Assembly: GCA_045614025.1 (NCBI GenBank)
Contig: JAZLCE010000028.1
Location: 1-64,000, forward strand
DNA length: 64,000 nucleotides
Direction of reading: 5' to 3'
DNA from: RGIG4140 sp045614025
GTDB lineage: Bacteria; Pseudomonadota; Alphaproteobacteria; CAAHEQ01; UBA3637
Shown: in pieces, positions 16,262-25,898 of the stretch
How positions within the stretch are numbered: the first letter of the stretch is position 1
Layout: the number at the start of each line of letters is the position of its first letter
Translations under genes and position numbers: made by a program
Notes under the pieces: model-generated
Told to the model about the DNA's origin: nothing
Database searches by the model: none
What the model saw: the letters and a program-made list of their open reading frames with translations, nothing else

Positions 16262-16984
16262 ATGAATAAAATTCAAACAGCCATGATTTTAGCGGCAGGT
16301 CGCGGCACCAGAATGAAACATTTAACAGTGGATAAACCAAAACCATTAGTTGAAGTTTGTCACAATACATTGCTTGGCCATATCCTTGAAAAAATTGAAG
16401 ATCATGGGCTTCAAAACATTGTGATTAATACCTGCTATAAGGGGGAAATGATTAAAGAAGAAGTGATGAAATCAACCCATCTTTTTGTTGATTTTTCAGA
16501 AGAAAAAGATCCTCTTGAAACAGGCGGCGGTGTTAAAAAAGCCCTCCCCCTTTTAATGAAAAATAAAGGAGAAAATGGTTTTTTTGTTTTAAATGCAGAT
16601 CCATTATGGGATGAACCTGGTTTATCTATATTATCTCAATTAGAAAAAGCTTGGGATCCAGATAAAATGGATATTTTGCTTGCGTTTGTGCCAATTGAAA
16701 AGGCCTTTGGGGATGTGCCAGATGGAAATTATTTTATTGAAAACAATAAACCAAGACGCAAAAAAGAAGGTGAAAAAAACATTCCTTATCTTTTTATGGG
16801 AATTCAAATTTTGCATCCCAAAATTTTTAATACCTCCCTACCAGATGCTTTTTCATTAAGAGATTTATATGATAAAGCTGAACAAGAAGGTAAATTAAGT
16901 TATATTGTTTTTGATGGACGGTGGTTTCATGTGGGAACGCCTGAAGCTGTTATTGAAACAGAAGCTCTTTTTTCTTTGGGTTAG
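16262..16984 (+). CDS. murU: N-acetylmuramate-1-phosphate uridylyltransferase MurU
   Basis: A sugar-nucleotide transferase opening with MILAAGRGTRMKHLTVDKPKPLVEV, the GxGxRM signature and substrate Lys. The second signature is LETGGGVKKALP, and NADPLW carries the metal-binding Asp. Length 240 matches MurU rather than the longer GlmU or GalU. MurU makes UDP-MurNAc from recycled MurNAc-1-phosphate, bypassing de novo MurA/MurB and hence part of the fosfomycin target. Its neighbour amgK supplies the substrate. Confidence 0.9.
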   Translation: MNKIQTAMILAAGRGTRMKHLTVDKPKPLVEVCHNTLLGHILEKIEDHGLQNIVINTCYKGEMIKEEVMKSTHLFVDFSEEKDPLETGGGVKKALPLLMKNKGENGFFVLNADPLWDEPGLSILSQLEKAWDPDKMDILLAFVPIEKAFGDVPDGNYFIENNKPRRKKEGEKNIPYLFMGIQILHPKIFNTSLPDAFSLRDLYDKAEQEGKLSYIVFDGRWFHVGTPEAVIETEALFSLG

Positions 16985-16986
16985 AA

Positions 16987-19794
16987 ATGATTTATACATT
17001 AAATTTAACAGATGATTTTGCTTTAAAATTAGTTGATTTTATTTTAGAAAAAACAAAAGATCCTTTTGAAATTGCAAAAATGGAAATTATTTTACCAACC
17101 AAACGGGCGGTAAAAACAGTTAAAGATACTTTTGTTAAAAAATGCGAAAATACCCCTCTTTTGTTGCCAAAGTTAACACCGTTATATGATATTGACTCTT
17201 TAGAAGAAGATATTCCTGAAGCTATTTCAAACATTGAACGTTTAATTTTGTTAACAAGATTATGTCAAAAAAAACCAAATGTTGAAACATTTGATCATGC
17301 TTTAACCATAGCAGTGAGTTTAAGTGGGTTATTAGATGAGTTTTATCAATATGAAGCTTCACTTAATGATTTAGATAAATTAGTTCCAGATATGGATTTA
17401 GCAAAGCATTGGCATGAAACCATTGATTTTTTGGATATTATTCAAACCATTTGGCCTGCTTTGTTAAAAGAAAAAGGATTAATTGATCTGCAAGATAGAA
17501 AAATCAGACTCATTAATGCTTTTATTAGAAAGATTCAAAAAAATCCCCCTAAAAATCAAATTATAATGGCTGGTTTTGATGGGGCAATTCCTGCTGTTGT
17601 TCGATTAATAGGTGAACTTAGCAAACTTGACAATGCATTGATTTTATTACAAGGATTAAATACAGAGTTAACAACAGATGATTTAAATTCCATTGATGAA
17701 AATCATTATCATTATTCGTTTAAAAAGCTCCTATCTTTGCTGAAACTTTATCCGCAACAAATTGAAAATCTTTCAGGTGATTTTTTACCACGCGAAGAAT
17801 TTATTATTGAATCATTAAGACCAGCTGATCAAGTTTCAGAATGGAGAACATTAAATTTAGATGATTCTGTTTTAAAAAATGTTACCAGAATTGATTGTGA
17901 AAATATTAATGAAGAAGCCTTAACAATTGCGCTTATCCTGCGCGAAACGCTTGAAACACCTTTAAAAACAGCAGCTTTGGTGACAAATGACCGAATGCTT
18001 GCCCGTCGTGTGATCTTGGAAATGAAAAGATGGGGCGTTGAATTAGATGATTCAGCTGGAACGCCTCTGCATCATACGCCTGTTGGTGTTTATTTATCTT
18101 TAATAGCGGCACTTGGAAAAGATTTAGCCTCTTCAAGCCCATTGCTTTCTTTATTAAAACATCCACTCAGTTCAGATGGAAAAGTGCCTACTGAGTTTAG
18201 AAAAGAAGTTAAGAAAGCCGAAAAAATTGCCCGTAAAGATCAAAAACCATTTCAAATGGAGTTGAACACCTCTTTAGATAAATTTCTTTCCTTTTTTGTG
18301 GAAAATAAACCTATTGAATTTGAAGAAATATTAAATGAACATTTGAAGATTGCAGAAGAATTGGCCACCAGTTCGGATAGAACGGGGGTTGAACGGCTAT
18401 GGGAAAGTCAAGCAGGACAAGAAGCTTATAAACTTTTTGTTGAGCTTAAAGAACATGGGGCAAAATTTGGCATGATTCAGCCTCAAGATTATCCAAATAT
18501 TATTGAATTATTCTTATCTGGTATCAGCGTGCGTGCCAGATATGGGATGCATCAAAGATTAGATATTTTAGGGCCAATTGAAGCAAGGTTAACGCACCCT
18601 GATGTTTGCATTATTTCTGGATTAAATGAAGGCTCCTTCCCCATGCTTTCAGATATGGGCCCTTGGCTTTCAAGAGGAATGCGTAAGTCATTGAAATTAC
18701 CAGCAATTGAAAATAAAATTGCTTCTCAAAGTATGGATTTTGCACATTGCTTTTTAAGCCCAGAAGTTTATTTAACAAGATCGGTAAAATCTGATGGATC
18801 TCAAACAATTCCTTCCAGATTTCTTTCACGAATGGAAGCTGTGTTAAATGCCAGTAATGTCAAATGGGATATTCAATCTCCTGATTATGCAAGGCTTTTG
18901 GATAAAACAGATAAAATTGAACAAACAGAGCGCCCTGCTCCAACCCCACCCATTTCTGCAAGGCCAACTGAACTATCTGTAACAAACATTGAATTATTAA
19001 TGAAAAATCCTTATGCTGTTTATGCAAAATATATCTTAAAATTATTCCCTTTAAATGATATTGATGATTTAAAAGAAAATTTGGTATATGGATCAGCTCT
19101 TCATCAAGCTTTAGAAGAATTTTTTAAAAAAGATTATTTAAATGTTTGTGCAAGCGATCTTAAAAATCGAATTCTTGCAATTTTAAGAGAAAAAGGATTT
19201 TCTGAAGCTAGTTTAGCTTTTTATGAAGAAAAAATTGAAAAAGTTGCTGAATTTATTGCCAAAGAACAAGAAAATCGCAAAGATCTTACTCTTTTATCTT
19301 TGCCAGAACAAAAAGGCGAAATTGAATTTTTGCTAAAAGATAATTCTAAATTTAAATTAACAGCCAAAGCAGATAGAATTGATGTTCTTAAAGGGAATAC
19401 ATATGAGATTATTGACTATAAAACAGGAACACCGCCTTCAAGCACCGCTGTTGAATCTGGATTATCTCCTCAAATGACATTAGAGGCCGTTATTTTAAGA
19501 GAAAAAGGATTTAAAGAATTTCAAGAAACAAAGAATATTGAGCTTTCTTATTGGCATATTAATGGCAAACGTGATGGGGGTGAAAAAGTTTCTATACCTT
19601 CGGCGCGTTCAAAAAAAGATCCTGCTGAATTAATTGATGAAGCATATGAAGGTGTTAAAGAAATTTTAAATCGATTTAGAGAAGAAGAAACACCTTATAT
19701 AGCCTCACCAAGGCCAGATAAAGTAACATATAATGATTATGCCTTGCTCAGTCGCGAAAAAGAATGGTTAAATGAAGAAGATGAGGAGTCCTAA
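16987..19794 (+). CDS. addB: Double-strand-break repair protein AddB (alphaproteobacterial type)
   Basis: The partner of AddA in the helicase-nuclease that resects double-strand breaks for RecA loading. The N-terminal half is a helicase-like fold without an active ATPase motif. The central motif INEGSFPMLSD is typical. The C-terminal nuclease domain shows GSALHQALEEF (His), KADRIDV (Asp) and YEIIDYKTGTPP (Asp-Tyr-Lys catalytic core). Length 935 is within the alphaproteobacterial AddB range. The four-Cys iron-sulfur cluster of Firmicute AddB is not seen, as usual here. The addA start follows one base after the stop. Confidence 0.93.
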   Translation: MIYTLNLTDDFALKLVDFILEKTKDPFEIAKMEIILPTKRAVKTVKDTFVKKCENTPLLLPKLTPLYDIDSLEEDIPEAISNIERLILLTRLCQKKPNVETFDHALTIAVSLSGLLDEFYQYEASLNDLDKLVPDMDLAKHWHETIDFLDIIQTIWPALLKEKGLIDLQDRKIRLINAFIRKIQKNPPKNQIIMAGFDGAIPAVVRLIGELSKLDNALILLQGLNTELTTDDLNSIDENHYHYSFKKLLSLLKLYPQQIENLSGDFLPREEFIIESLRPADQVSEWRTLNLDDSVLKNVTRIDCENINEEALTIALILRETLETPLKTAALVTNDRMLARRVILEMKRWGVELDDSAGTPLHHTPVGVYLSLIAALGKDLASSSPLLSLLKHPLSSDGKVPTEFRKEVKKAEKIARKDQKPFQMELNTSLDKFLSFFVENKPIEFEEILNEHLKIAEELATSSDRTGVERLWESQAGQEAYKLFVELKEHGAKFGMIQPQDYPNIIELFLSGISVRARYGMHQRLDILGPIEARLTHPDVCIISGLNEGSFPMLSDMGPWLSRGMRKSLKLPAIENKIASQSMDFAHCFLSPEVYLTRSVKSDGSQTIPSRFLSRMEAVLNASNVKWDIQSPDYARLLDKTDKIEQTERPAPTPPISARPTELSVTNIELLMKNPYAVYAKYILKLFPLNDIDDLKENLVYGSALHQALEEFFKKDYLNVCASDLKNRILAILREKGFSEASLAFYEEKIEKVAEFIAKEQENRKDLTLLSLPEQKGEIEFLLKDNSKFKLTAKADRIDVLKGNTYEIIDYKTGTPPSSTAVESGLSPQMTLEAVILREKGFKEFQETKNIELSYWHINGKRDGGEKVSIPSARSKKDPAELIDEAYEGVKEILNRFREEETPYIASPRPDKVTYNDYALLSREKEWLNEEDEES

Positions 19795-19795
19795 A

Positions 19796-22700
19796 ATGGA
19801 ATTATTAGCCGAAATCACAAAAAAACAACAAACCGCGGCCTTCCCTTTAAATTCCGTTTGGGTTTCAGCCTCGGCGGGTTCAGGAAAAACAAAGGTTTTA
19901 ACGGATCGGGTTTTAAATTTATTATTAGCGGGTTCTGAACCAGAGCGGTTGCTTTGTTTAACATTTACAAAAGCGGCAGCTGCCGAAATGGCTAACCGTA
20001 TCACAACAACACTTAAACAATGGGCTATTGCTGAAGATGAGGAGCTTGAAAAACTTTTATTTAACTTAAAAGGAATTCCCCCAACTGAAGAAATGCTAAA
20101 AATTGCAAGAGCCTTATTTGTGAAGGTTTTGGAAACACCAGGTGGCCTTAAAATCATGACTATTCATAGTTTTTGCCAATCTATTTTAAAAAGATTTCCA
20201 ATTGAAGCATCTATTCCACCACAATTTGAAGTAATTGATGAAACAAAATCGCATAGTTTAATGCATCAAGCGATCTCAGAAACATTTGTTCATCCAAAAT
20301 TCAAGAAAAAAGCAAATTTATTAAGTGATTATTTTTATGATAAAGCAATTAAAAATATTTTTGATATGATTTTGCAAAATCAATCTTTATTAGATGATCG
20401 CCTAACAAATTTTAAAGAAAAAAATAATCTTGAACAACGTCTGAAAAAATATTTTAAAATTGAAAAATATCAAACTCTTATAGAAATAATAAAAGAATCT
20501 TTTGAAATTGAAGAGTTCTTTGCTCTTAAATCTAAATATCTAACAAAAGATGAAACTATTTTAAAAAAATATCAAGAAGAAGATGAAGCCTATCAAATTT
20601 ATGAGATTAATCAAAGGTTAAAAGCATTTAAATTGGTTGAAGTTACTTTAGCCATCACAGATATTATCGCTCATATTTTAAAAAGATATAAAAAACTTAA
20701 AAAAGAAGAATCATTTTTAGATTATTCTGATTTAATTTCTTTGACCAGAGATTTGCTTAAAAAATCGGGTATGTCTCAATGGGTTTTATATAAATTAGAT
20801 GGCGGAATTGATCATATTTTAATTGATGAAGCGCAAGATACCAATCCCGAACAATGGGAAATTGTTCGCTTAATTGCTGAAGAATTTTTTTCAGGCTTAG
20901 GATCTCGCCCTGATTTGGTTCGAACCATTTTTGCTGTTGGCGATAAAAAACAATCTATTTATAGCTTTCAAGGGGCTGATCCAAATGAATTTGAAAGAAT
21001 GCATCAGTTTTTTGAAAAACAGGTTAAAAGAGCTGAAAAAAATTTTGAAACAGTTCCTCTTAATGTATCTTTTAGATCAACAGCAGCTGTGTTAGATTTA
21101 GTAAATCTCACTTTGCAAAATCCAAAAATCAGAAAAGGCTTATTAAATGAGAAAGAAGAAGCTATTCATACACCTTTTCGATCCAATGATGGTGGGCTTG
21201 TTGAAATTTGGCCTTTAGAAGAAGGGCAAGAAACAGAAAAATTGAACAATTGGAGTTTTCCAGAACCAAGTAAAATGCCTGCAAGTGCCACAAAGCTTGC
21301 TCAACGAATAGCCAATAAAATTTCAGATATGATTGGGAAAGAAATTCTTCCTTCAAGAGGAACCCCTATTGAAGCGGGAGATATTATGATTTTGGTTCGA
21401 AGTCGTAATAAAATTGTTTCTGAATTGGTGCGAGCTTTAAAAGAAAGGAACATTCCTGTTGCCGGGGTGGATAGAATCATTTTAACAGAGCATATTGCCG
21501 TTCAAGATTTAATTTCCGTTGCAAGATTTGTTTTATTGCCTGAAGATGATTTAAACTTGGCTTGTTTGCTTAAAAGTCCATTATTCAAGCTTTCTGAAGA
21601 AGAGTTATTTAAATTAGCCCATTATCGAAAAGAATTATCTTTATATCAACAAGTGATGAAAGAAAAACCAGAACTGGCCAAAAAATTATCTTTGATATTA
21701 AATCAAGCTGATAAAATGCCTGTTTTTGAATTTTTCTCATATCTTTTAGGGCCATTAAAAGGAAGAAAAGCTTTTGTTGAAAGACTTGGAAGCGAAGCAA
21801 ATGAAGCTTTAGATGAATTTTTATCTTTAACACTTCGATTTGAAGAAACAGAAATTCCTTCCTTACAAAACTTTTTGAAATGGATTTCTAACAGAAAGGT
21901 TGAAATTAAACGAGATTTAGATCAATCTGGTATTGATGCTGTTCGTATTATGACGGTTCATGCTTCTAAAGGGTTGCAAGGCAATATTGTTTTCTTGCCA
22001 GATACACGCAGTGTTCCAAAATCAAAAGCCACCTTTTTATGGACAGATGAACAATTGCCTTTATGGATTGCTGCCGCTGCTTTAAAAACAGATGAAGTAG
22101 AAGAGCTGTATGAAAAATTAGATGCACTCGAACTTGAAGAATCTAATCGCTTATTATATGTTGCTTTAACACGGGCAAAAGATCGGCTTTATATCTGTGG
22201 TTGGGATAATAAGAAAAAGAAAAAAGAAACATTTACATGCAATTGGTATGATTTAATTCTTTCTTCTATTCCAGAAAATATTAAACCAGATGAAGATCAT
22301 ATTATTCGCTTAACATCTCCCCAATTAAAAGAAGTAAATGTAAAAGAAAAAGAAGTTTCTAAAGAAAAACAAATAGAACTACCTGCTTTTCTTTTTGAAA
22401 ATGCCCCCACCGAAACACCACTTTCAAAACCATTAATGCCATCAAAAATGGATGATGAGGTTATTGAAACAGAAACTGTTTTGGGGCTGGATAGATCTTA
22501 TGCTATGAAACGAGGAACGTTTATCCATCAATTATTGCAATATTTGCCTGATATTGAGCCAGCCAAACGCCAAGAAGTTGCAAATCGCTTAAAACCCGAT
22601 GGAATCGATATTCCTGAAAACTTGTTTGATCTTTTTGAAAAAGAAGAATTTAACTATTTGTTTTCAAAAGAATCTAAAGCAGAAGTTCCAATTGTTGGCG

Positions 22701-22951
22701 TTGTTGACAATCAGGTTGTTTCTGGGCAAATTGACAGGTTAGTTATCACTCAAGATGCCATCTTAATTGTTGATTTTAAATCAGGAAAACATGTTCCAAC
22801 TGATGAATCATTTGTTCCCATGTCTTATATTAAACAAATGATGATGTATAAAAAGTTGCTAAAGAAAATTTTTCCTGATAAGATGATTAAAACTTTTTTA
22901 CTGTGGACTGAAAATTTATCTTTAATGGAGTTAACAAAACATGATCTTTAA
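19796..22951 (+). CDS. addA: Double-strand-break repair helicase AddA
   Basis: A UvrD-type SF1 helicase with a C-terminal nuclease domain. The start at 19796 has GAGGAG 7 bases upstream and leaves the motif-I loop SASAGSGKT at residues 24-32. Other motifs are LCLTFTKAAAAEMANR (Ia), ILIDEAQDTNPEQWEI (II), FAVGDKKQSIYSFQGA (III), IMTVHASKGLQ (V) and LLYVALTRAKDRLYI (VI). The nuclease part reads RGTFIHQLLQYLP, SGQIDRLVI and ILIVDFKSGK. Length 1051. An earlier in-frame ATG at 19772 overlaps addB and is less likely. Confidence 0.95.
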   Translation: MELLAEITKKQQTAAFPLNSVWVSASAGSGKTKVLTDRVLNLLLAGSEPERLLCLTFTKAAAAEMANRITTTLKQWAIAEDEELEKLLFNLKGIPPTEEMLKIARALFVKVLETPGGLKIMTIHSFCQSILKRFPIEASIPPQFEVIDETKSHSLMHQAISETFVHPKFKKKANLLSDYFYDKAIKNIFDMILQNQSLLDDRLTNFKEKNNLEQRLKKYFKIEKYQTLIEIIKESFEIEEFFALKSKYLTKDETILKKYQEEDEAYQIYEINQRLKAFKLVEVTLAITDIIAHILKRYKKLKKEESFLDYSDLISLTRDLLKKSGMSQWVLYKLDGGIDHILIDEAQDTNPEQWEIVRLIAEEFFSGLGSRPDLVRTIFAVGDKKQSIYSFQGADPNEFERMHQFFEKQVKRAEKNFETVPLNVSFRSTAAVLDLVNLTLQNPKIRKGLLNEKEEAIHTPFRSNDGGLVEIWPLEEGQETEKLNNWSFPEPSKMPASATKLAQRIANKISDMIGKEILPSRGTPIEAGDIMILVRSRNKIVSELVRALKERNIPVAGVDRIILTEHIAVQDLISVARFVLLPEDDLNLACLLKSPLFKLSEEELFKLAHYRKELSLYQQVMKEKPELAKKLSLILNQADKMPVFEFFSYLLGPLKGRKAFVERLGSEANEALDEFLSLTLRFEETEIPSLQNFLKWISNRKVEIKRDLDQSGIDAVRIMTVHASKGLQGNIVFLPDTRSVPKSKATFLWTDEQLPLWIAAAALKTDEVEELYEKLDALELEESNRLLYVALTRAKDRLYICGWDNKKKKKETFTCNWYDLILSSIPENIKPDEDHIIRLTSPQLKEVNVKEKEVSKEKQIELPAFLFENAPTETPLSKPLMPSKMDDEVIETETVLGLDRSYAMKRGTFIHQLLQYLPDIEPAKRQEVANRLKPDGIDIPENLFDLFEKEEFNYLFSKESKAEVPIVGVVDNQVVSGQIDRLVITQDAILIVDFKSGKHVPTDESFVPMSYIKQMMMYKKLLKKIFPDKMIKTFLLWTENLSLMELTKHDL

Positions 22952-23681
22952 AAATCGATTTTTATATACACTTAGTTTTATGGTTTTACTCTCAGCTTGT
23001 TCTTCAATTCCTAAAGCACCAGATGGGTTTAAAGAAAGAATTGTTGAAACATCAAAAATGAATTTTTTAACCTGGGAAAAAGAAAATATTGCCTCAAGAC
23101 AAACGCTTAGATTTTATCTTGAAGGAAATGGGGACCCAAATCCACAAAAACCAATGGCGCTTTTGTTAGCCCAAAAAGATAAAACAAAAAATATTGTTGT
23201 TTTAACAAGACCTTGCCAATATCTTAATAATAAAGTTTGTGAAAATAAAGCAATTTGGGGAAAAGAAAGATATAATCCAGAAATCTTAAATGAAATGTAT
23301 GAATTATCTTTATATTTTGTTAAAAAATATAAACCAAGTGATATTGAATTTGTTGCCTATTCAGATGCCGCCCCTATTGCTTTTAATTTAGCTCAACGAT
23401 TTGGAAGAGCAAAAAAGGTTGTTACCATTGCGGGAGTTTTAGATATTTATTCTTATGAAAAACAAAACCCCACAATTAAGATTAAAAACAAAGAGTTTTT
23501 AAACAAGGCTTTTGTTGCTGAAACACCGCAAATTCATTATATTGGTTCTGAAGATAAAAATATTACAAAAAGCATGACTGAACGTTATATCATGAATCTT
23601 CATAACACAAGAAGCGTGAAAATTAAAGAAGTTCATGGGATGACACACGATAATTGCGAAACATTTAAATTAGATTATTAA
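22941..23681 (+). CDS. Lipoprotein with alpha/beta-hydrolase-like fold
   Basis: The N-terminus carries a lipobox (MVLLSAC, Cys at about 20). The rest reads like an alpha/beta hydrolase: FYLEGNG near the first strand, EFVAYSDAAPIAFNLAQRF as a nucleophile-elbow candidate (Ser-Asp instead of the usual GxSxG), YIGSEDKNI with a possible acid, and a His in VHGMTHDNC. The elbow lacks both glycines, so catalysis is uncertain. Length 246. The start overlaps addA by 11 bases, so it is cotranscribed with it; the stop overlaps the convergent coupling-protein gene by 4 bases. Confidence 0.7.
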   Translation: MIFKNRFLYTLSFMVLLSACSSIPKAPDGFKERIVETSKMNFLTWEKENIASRQTLRFYLEGNGDPNPQKPMALLLAQKDKTKNIVVLTRPCQYLNNKVCENKAIWGKERYNPEILNEMYELSLYFVKKYKPSDIEFVAYSDAAPIAFNLAQRFGRAKKVVTIAGVLDIYSYEKQNPTIKIKNKEFLNKAFVAETPQIHYIGSEDKNITKSMTERYIMNLHNTRSVKIKEVHGMTHDNCETFKLDY

Positions 23682-25897
23682 TCATCAGAAGTGATGGGAT
23701 GAAATTGGATTTGCCCGACCAGTTGCATTTGGTCGGCTTTTCTAATAATATAATCAGGAATTTTTGGAGCCGGTTTCATTGAAGTCAGCTTTTTATATTC
23801 TGGATGTTTAAAACAAAGTGGCGTTTCAGCTCGAATAGGTCTATCTAAATGTCCAGAATATAAAAGAAGCTGTTTATTGGGAGCCATAGATAAAATACCA
23901 GAACCACCAACAACCCCATCGGCTTTCTTTTTAATGCTACGTTTTAAATCCCACCAAAGATTAAATCCCATTTTACTTTTCGCTGTTGGGATTAAAGGTC
24001 CAGAAACATCAATTAAAAAACTTCTCTTTGAACTATATGAAGGAATCACTTTTGTTAATGTTTCTAATCCTTTTAAAAGTGGTCCACGTGTTTCAGGGTT
24101 ATTATGCCGTTTAATCAGTTTGGCTGCAACAGCACTAATTAAAACATCAACAGTTTCTTGATCATATTTAACTTTGATTTGGTGCCAGTCTTGAACGCAA
24201 ACAAGGAATTTATTTGATTTTGATCGACCAAAAACAATTCCATCTGTGATACTTGTTAAAGCTGGCATATGATGGAATTCATCTAAGATAAAGCTCGCAG
24301 GACATGGCCCTGCCCCACCTTCATTCGGGCCAAATTCCATTAAATATTGGGTTGCCATATTAATAAACAAACTGCTTAATAAAACGCACGCATTTAAATC
24401 TGAAAATGGAACAGACATATAAACCGTTACTGGCTCATATTTTCCCGTTTTTTCATTTTTCATACCGCGCAATTGTTCATAATTAAAGTCATTCATTGAA
24501 GTATGATGACGAACAGCCGCATTTTTAAAAATATTCACACCTGAAAGCGCCATTGAAACAACAGATCCGCGTTGCTTATCCGGAAGCGTTAACACTTGGT
24601 TTAATTCCAATAAAGTTCTTCGACCATATCCATAATAAGCTGTTTCTAAAACGATTTTTTCAAAAATCATTTGCCAAGCATCCATATCTAAAGCGCTCAT
24701 ATCTTGTTGTTTTTGCTTTAAGGAAATTTGATGATTTGCCTGAATTTGAGCATTGTTAATAATATCTAAAAGCATGGCAAAACAAGCATCCATACCACGC
24801 CATGAATCAGGAATTAAATCCCACGAACCAATAGGCAAATAATTATCAAGCGTTAATGTTTTGCTTTGAACATGTAATCTGGCTTCTTCAACTTCATCAA
24901 AATCTCTCATCGAATTATAATAAGAAGATAAAACTTGATAATCTTCCTCATCCATTTGATTATTTTGAAGGCGGTAAATAAAGTAATCATTCGCTTTTGC
25001 TTGATCAACTTTTCCGCACAAATAACCCGTTAACCCTGTTAAACATCCCCGCCCTGTTTTAACCCAATAAGGGTCTGTTCCCGTTGGACCATCGGGAATT
25101 AAATAAGAAACAAGCGTATCAATATACCCTTCCCGACCGGCGGCTAGTGATGGCAAATTCCCTTCCCCGATTGGATTCCAAGAAGGCCAACGGATATTTT
25201 TATCTGGGTCATCTTTTCCCATCCAATTTAACATGAATACAGGCCCAAGAGTCGATCGATACCCACTTGTTAATTGAGCAATTTCACCCTTTGGATCGTG
25301 AACAATCACACTGGATTCTTTTTCTTCTAAAATCGCAGGAATAATAACACCCATTGTTTTGCCAGATGAAGGACACCCAATGCAAAAAACAGATCTGGTA
25401 TCTGGTAATTTCATTTTCTTACCATTAAATAACCCTAAAAATAAATGTGTTCCATCTAATAACCCACATTTTTTAACATCTGCTTCAATGGCTTCTCGAC
25501 CATCTCCAAAAATTTGTGGCGCTAAAAAGAAAGGGTTTAAAATAAATAGCATAAACTCATATCCCAAAAATAAAAATGTTGGGAAAATTAAAATTCGCCA
25601 CGCAAAATAACTTTTCCAGGTGATATGTAATGGTTCATGAAACGTATATGTGTCTAACCAAATAAAATAACCCGTGAAAGGCCTTAATAAATTACCAGAA
25701 GAAACATCTAAAACATAACTTAAAAGATATGACCAACTTTCTGATGAAAAATCATTAGCGATCACACTTGAAAATGGGATGAAAAAGGTTAATAAAGCCC
25801 AAAAAATCATAATACCAATAAGGGCACGCCAGAACCACCACTTAATGCAGTTCATCGCAAATTTTTTCGGTTTTAAAAAATCAAGCCCTCTTCTCAT
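23678..25897 (-). CDS. VirD4/TraG-type type IV secretion coupling ATPase
   Basis: A hexameric inner-membrane ATPase that delivers substrates to a type IV secretion channel. Two or more transmembrane segments lie in the first 125 residues (about 17-38 and 90-118). The Walker A motif is GCPSSGKT with Lys180, Walker B is FILDEFHHM with Asp539, and the TraG signatures SSVIVHDPKGEIA and FGRSKSNKFLVCVQDWHQIKVKY are present. The length of 739 is within the family. A pentapeptide-repeat gene lies one base upstream in the same operon. No VirB channel genes occur in the window, so the machine is encoded elsewhere if complete. Confidence 0.9.
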   Translation of the reverse strand: MRRGLDFLKPKKFAMNCIKWWFWRALIGIMIFWALLTFFIPFSSVIANDFSSESWSYLLSYVLDVSSGNLLRPFTGYFIWLDTYTFHEPLHITWKSYFAWRILIFPTFLFLGYEFMLFILNPFFLAPQIFGDGREAIEADVKKCGLLDGTHLFLGLFNGKKMKLPDTRSVFCIGCPSSGKTMGVIIPAILEEKESSVIVHDPKGEIAQLTSGYRSTLGPVFMLNWMGKDDPDKNIRWPSWNPIGEGNLPSLAAGREGYIDTLVSYLIPDGPTGTDPYWVKTGRGCLTGLTGYLCGKVDQAKANDYFIYRLQNNQMDEEDYQVLSSYYNSMRDFDEVEEARLHVQSKTLTLDNYLPIGSWDLIPDSWRGMDACFAMLLDIINNAQIQANHQISLKQKQQDMSALDMDAWQMIFEKIVLETAYYGYGRRTLLELNQVLTLPDKQRGSVVSMALSGVNIFKNAAVRHHTSMNDFNYEQLRGMKNEKTGKYEPVTVYMSVPFSDLNACVLLSSLFINMATQYLMEFGPNEGGAGPCPASFILDEFHHMPALTSITDGIVFGRSKSNKFLVCVQDWHQIKVKYDQETVDVLISAVAAKLIKRHNNPETRGPLLKGLETLTKVIPSYSSKRSFLIDVSGPLIPTAKSKMGFNLWWDLKRSIKKKADGVVGGSGILSMAPNKQLLLYSGHLDRPIRAETPLCFKHPEYKKLTSMKPAPKIPDYIIRKADQMQLVGQIQFHPITSDD

Positions 25898-25898
25898 T

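Noticed and set aside
22941..23681. Active esterase
   Set aside because: The nucleophile elbow is AYSDA, lacking the glycines of GxSxG, so I kept only a fold-level call.
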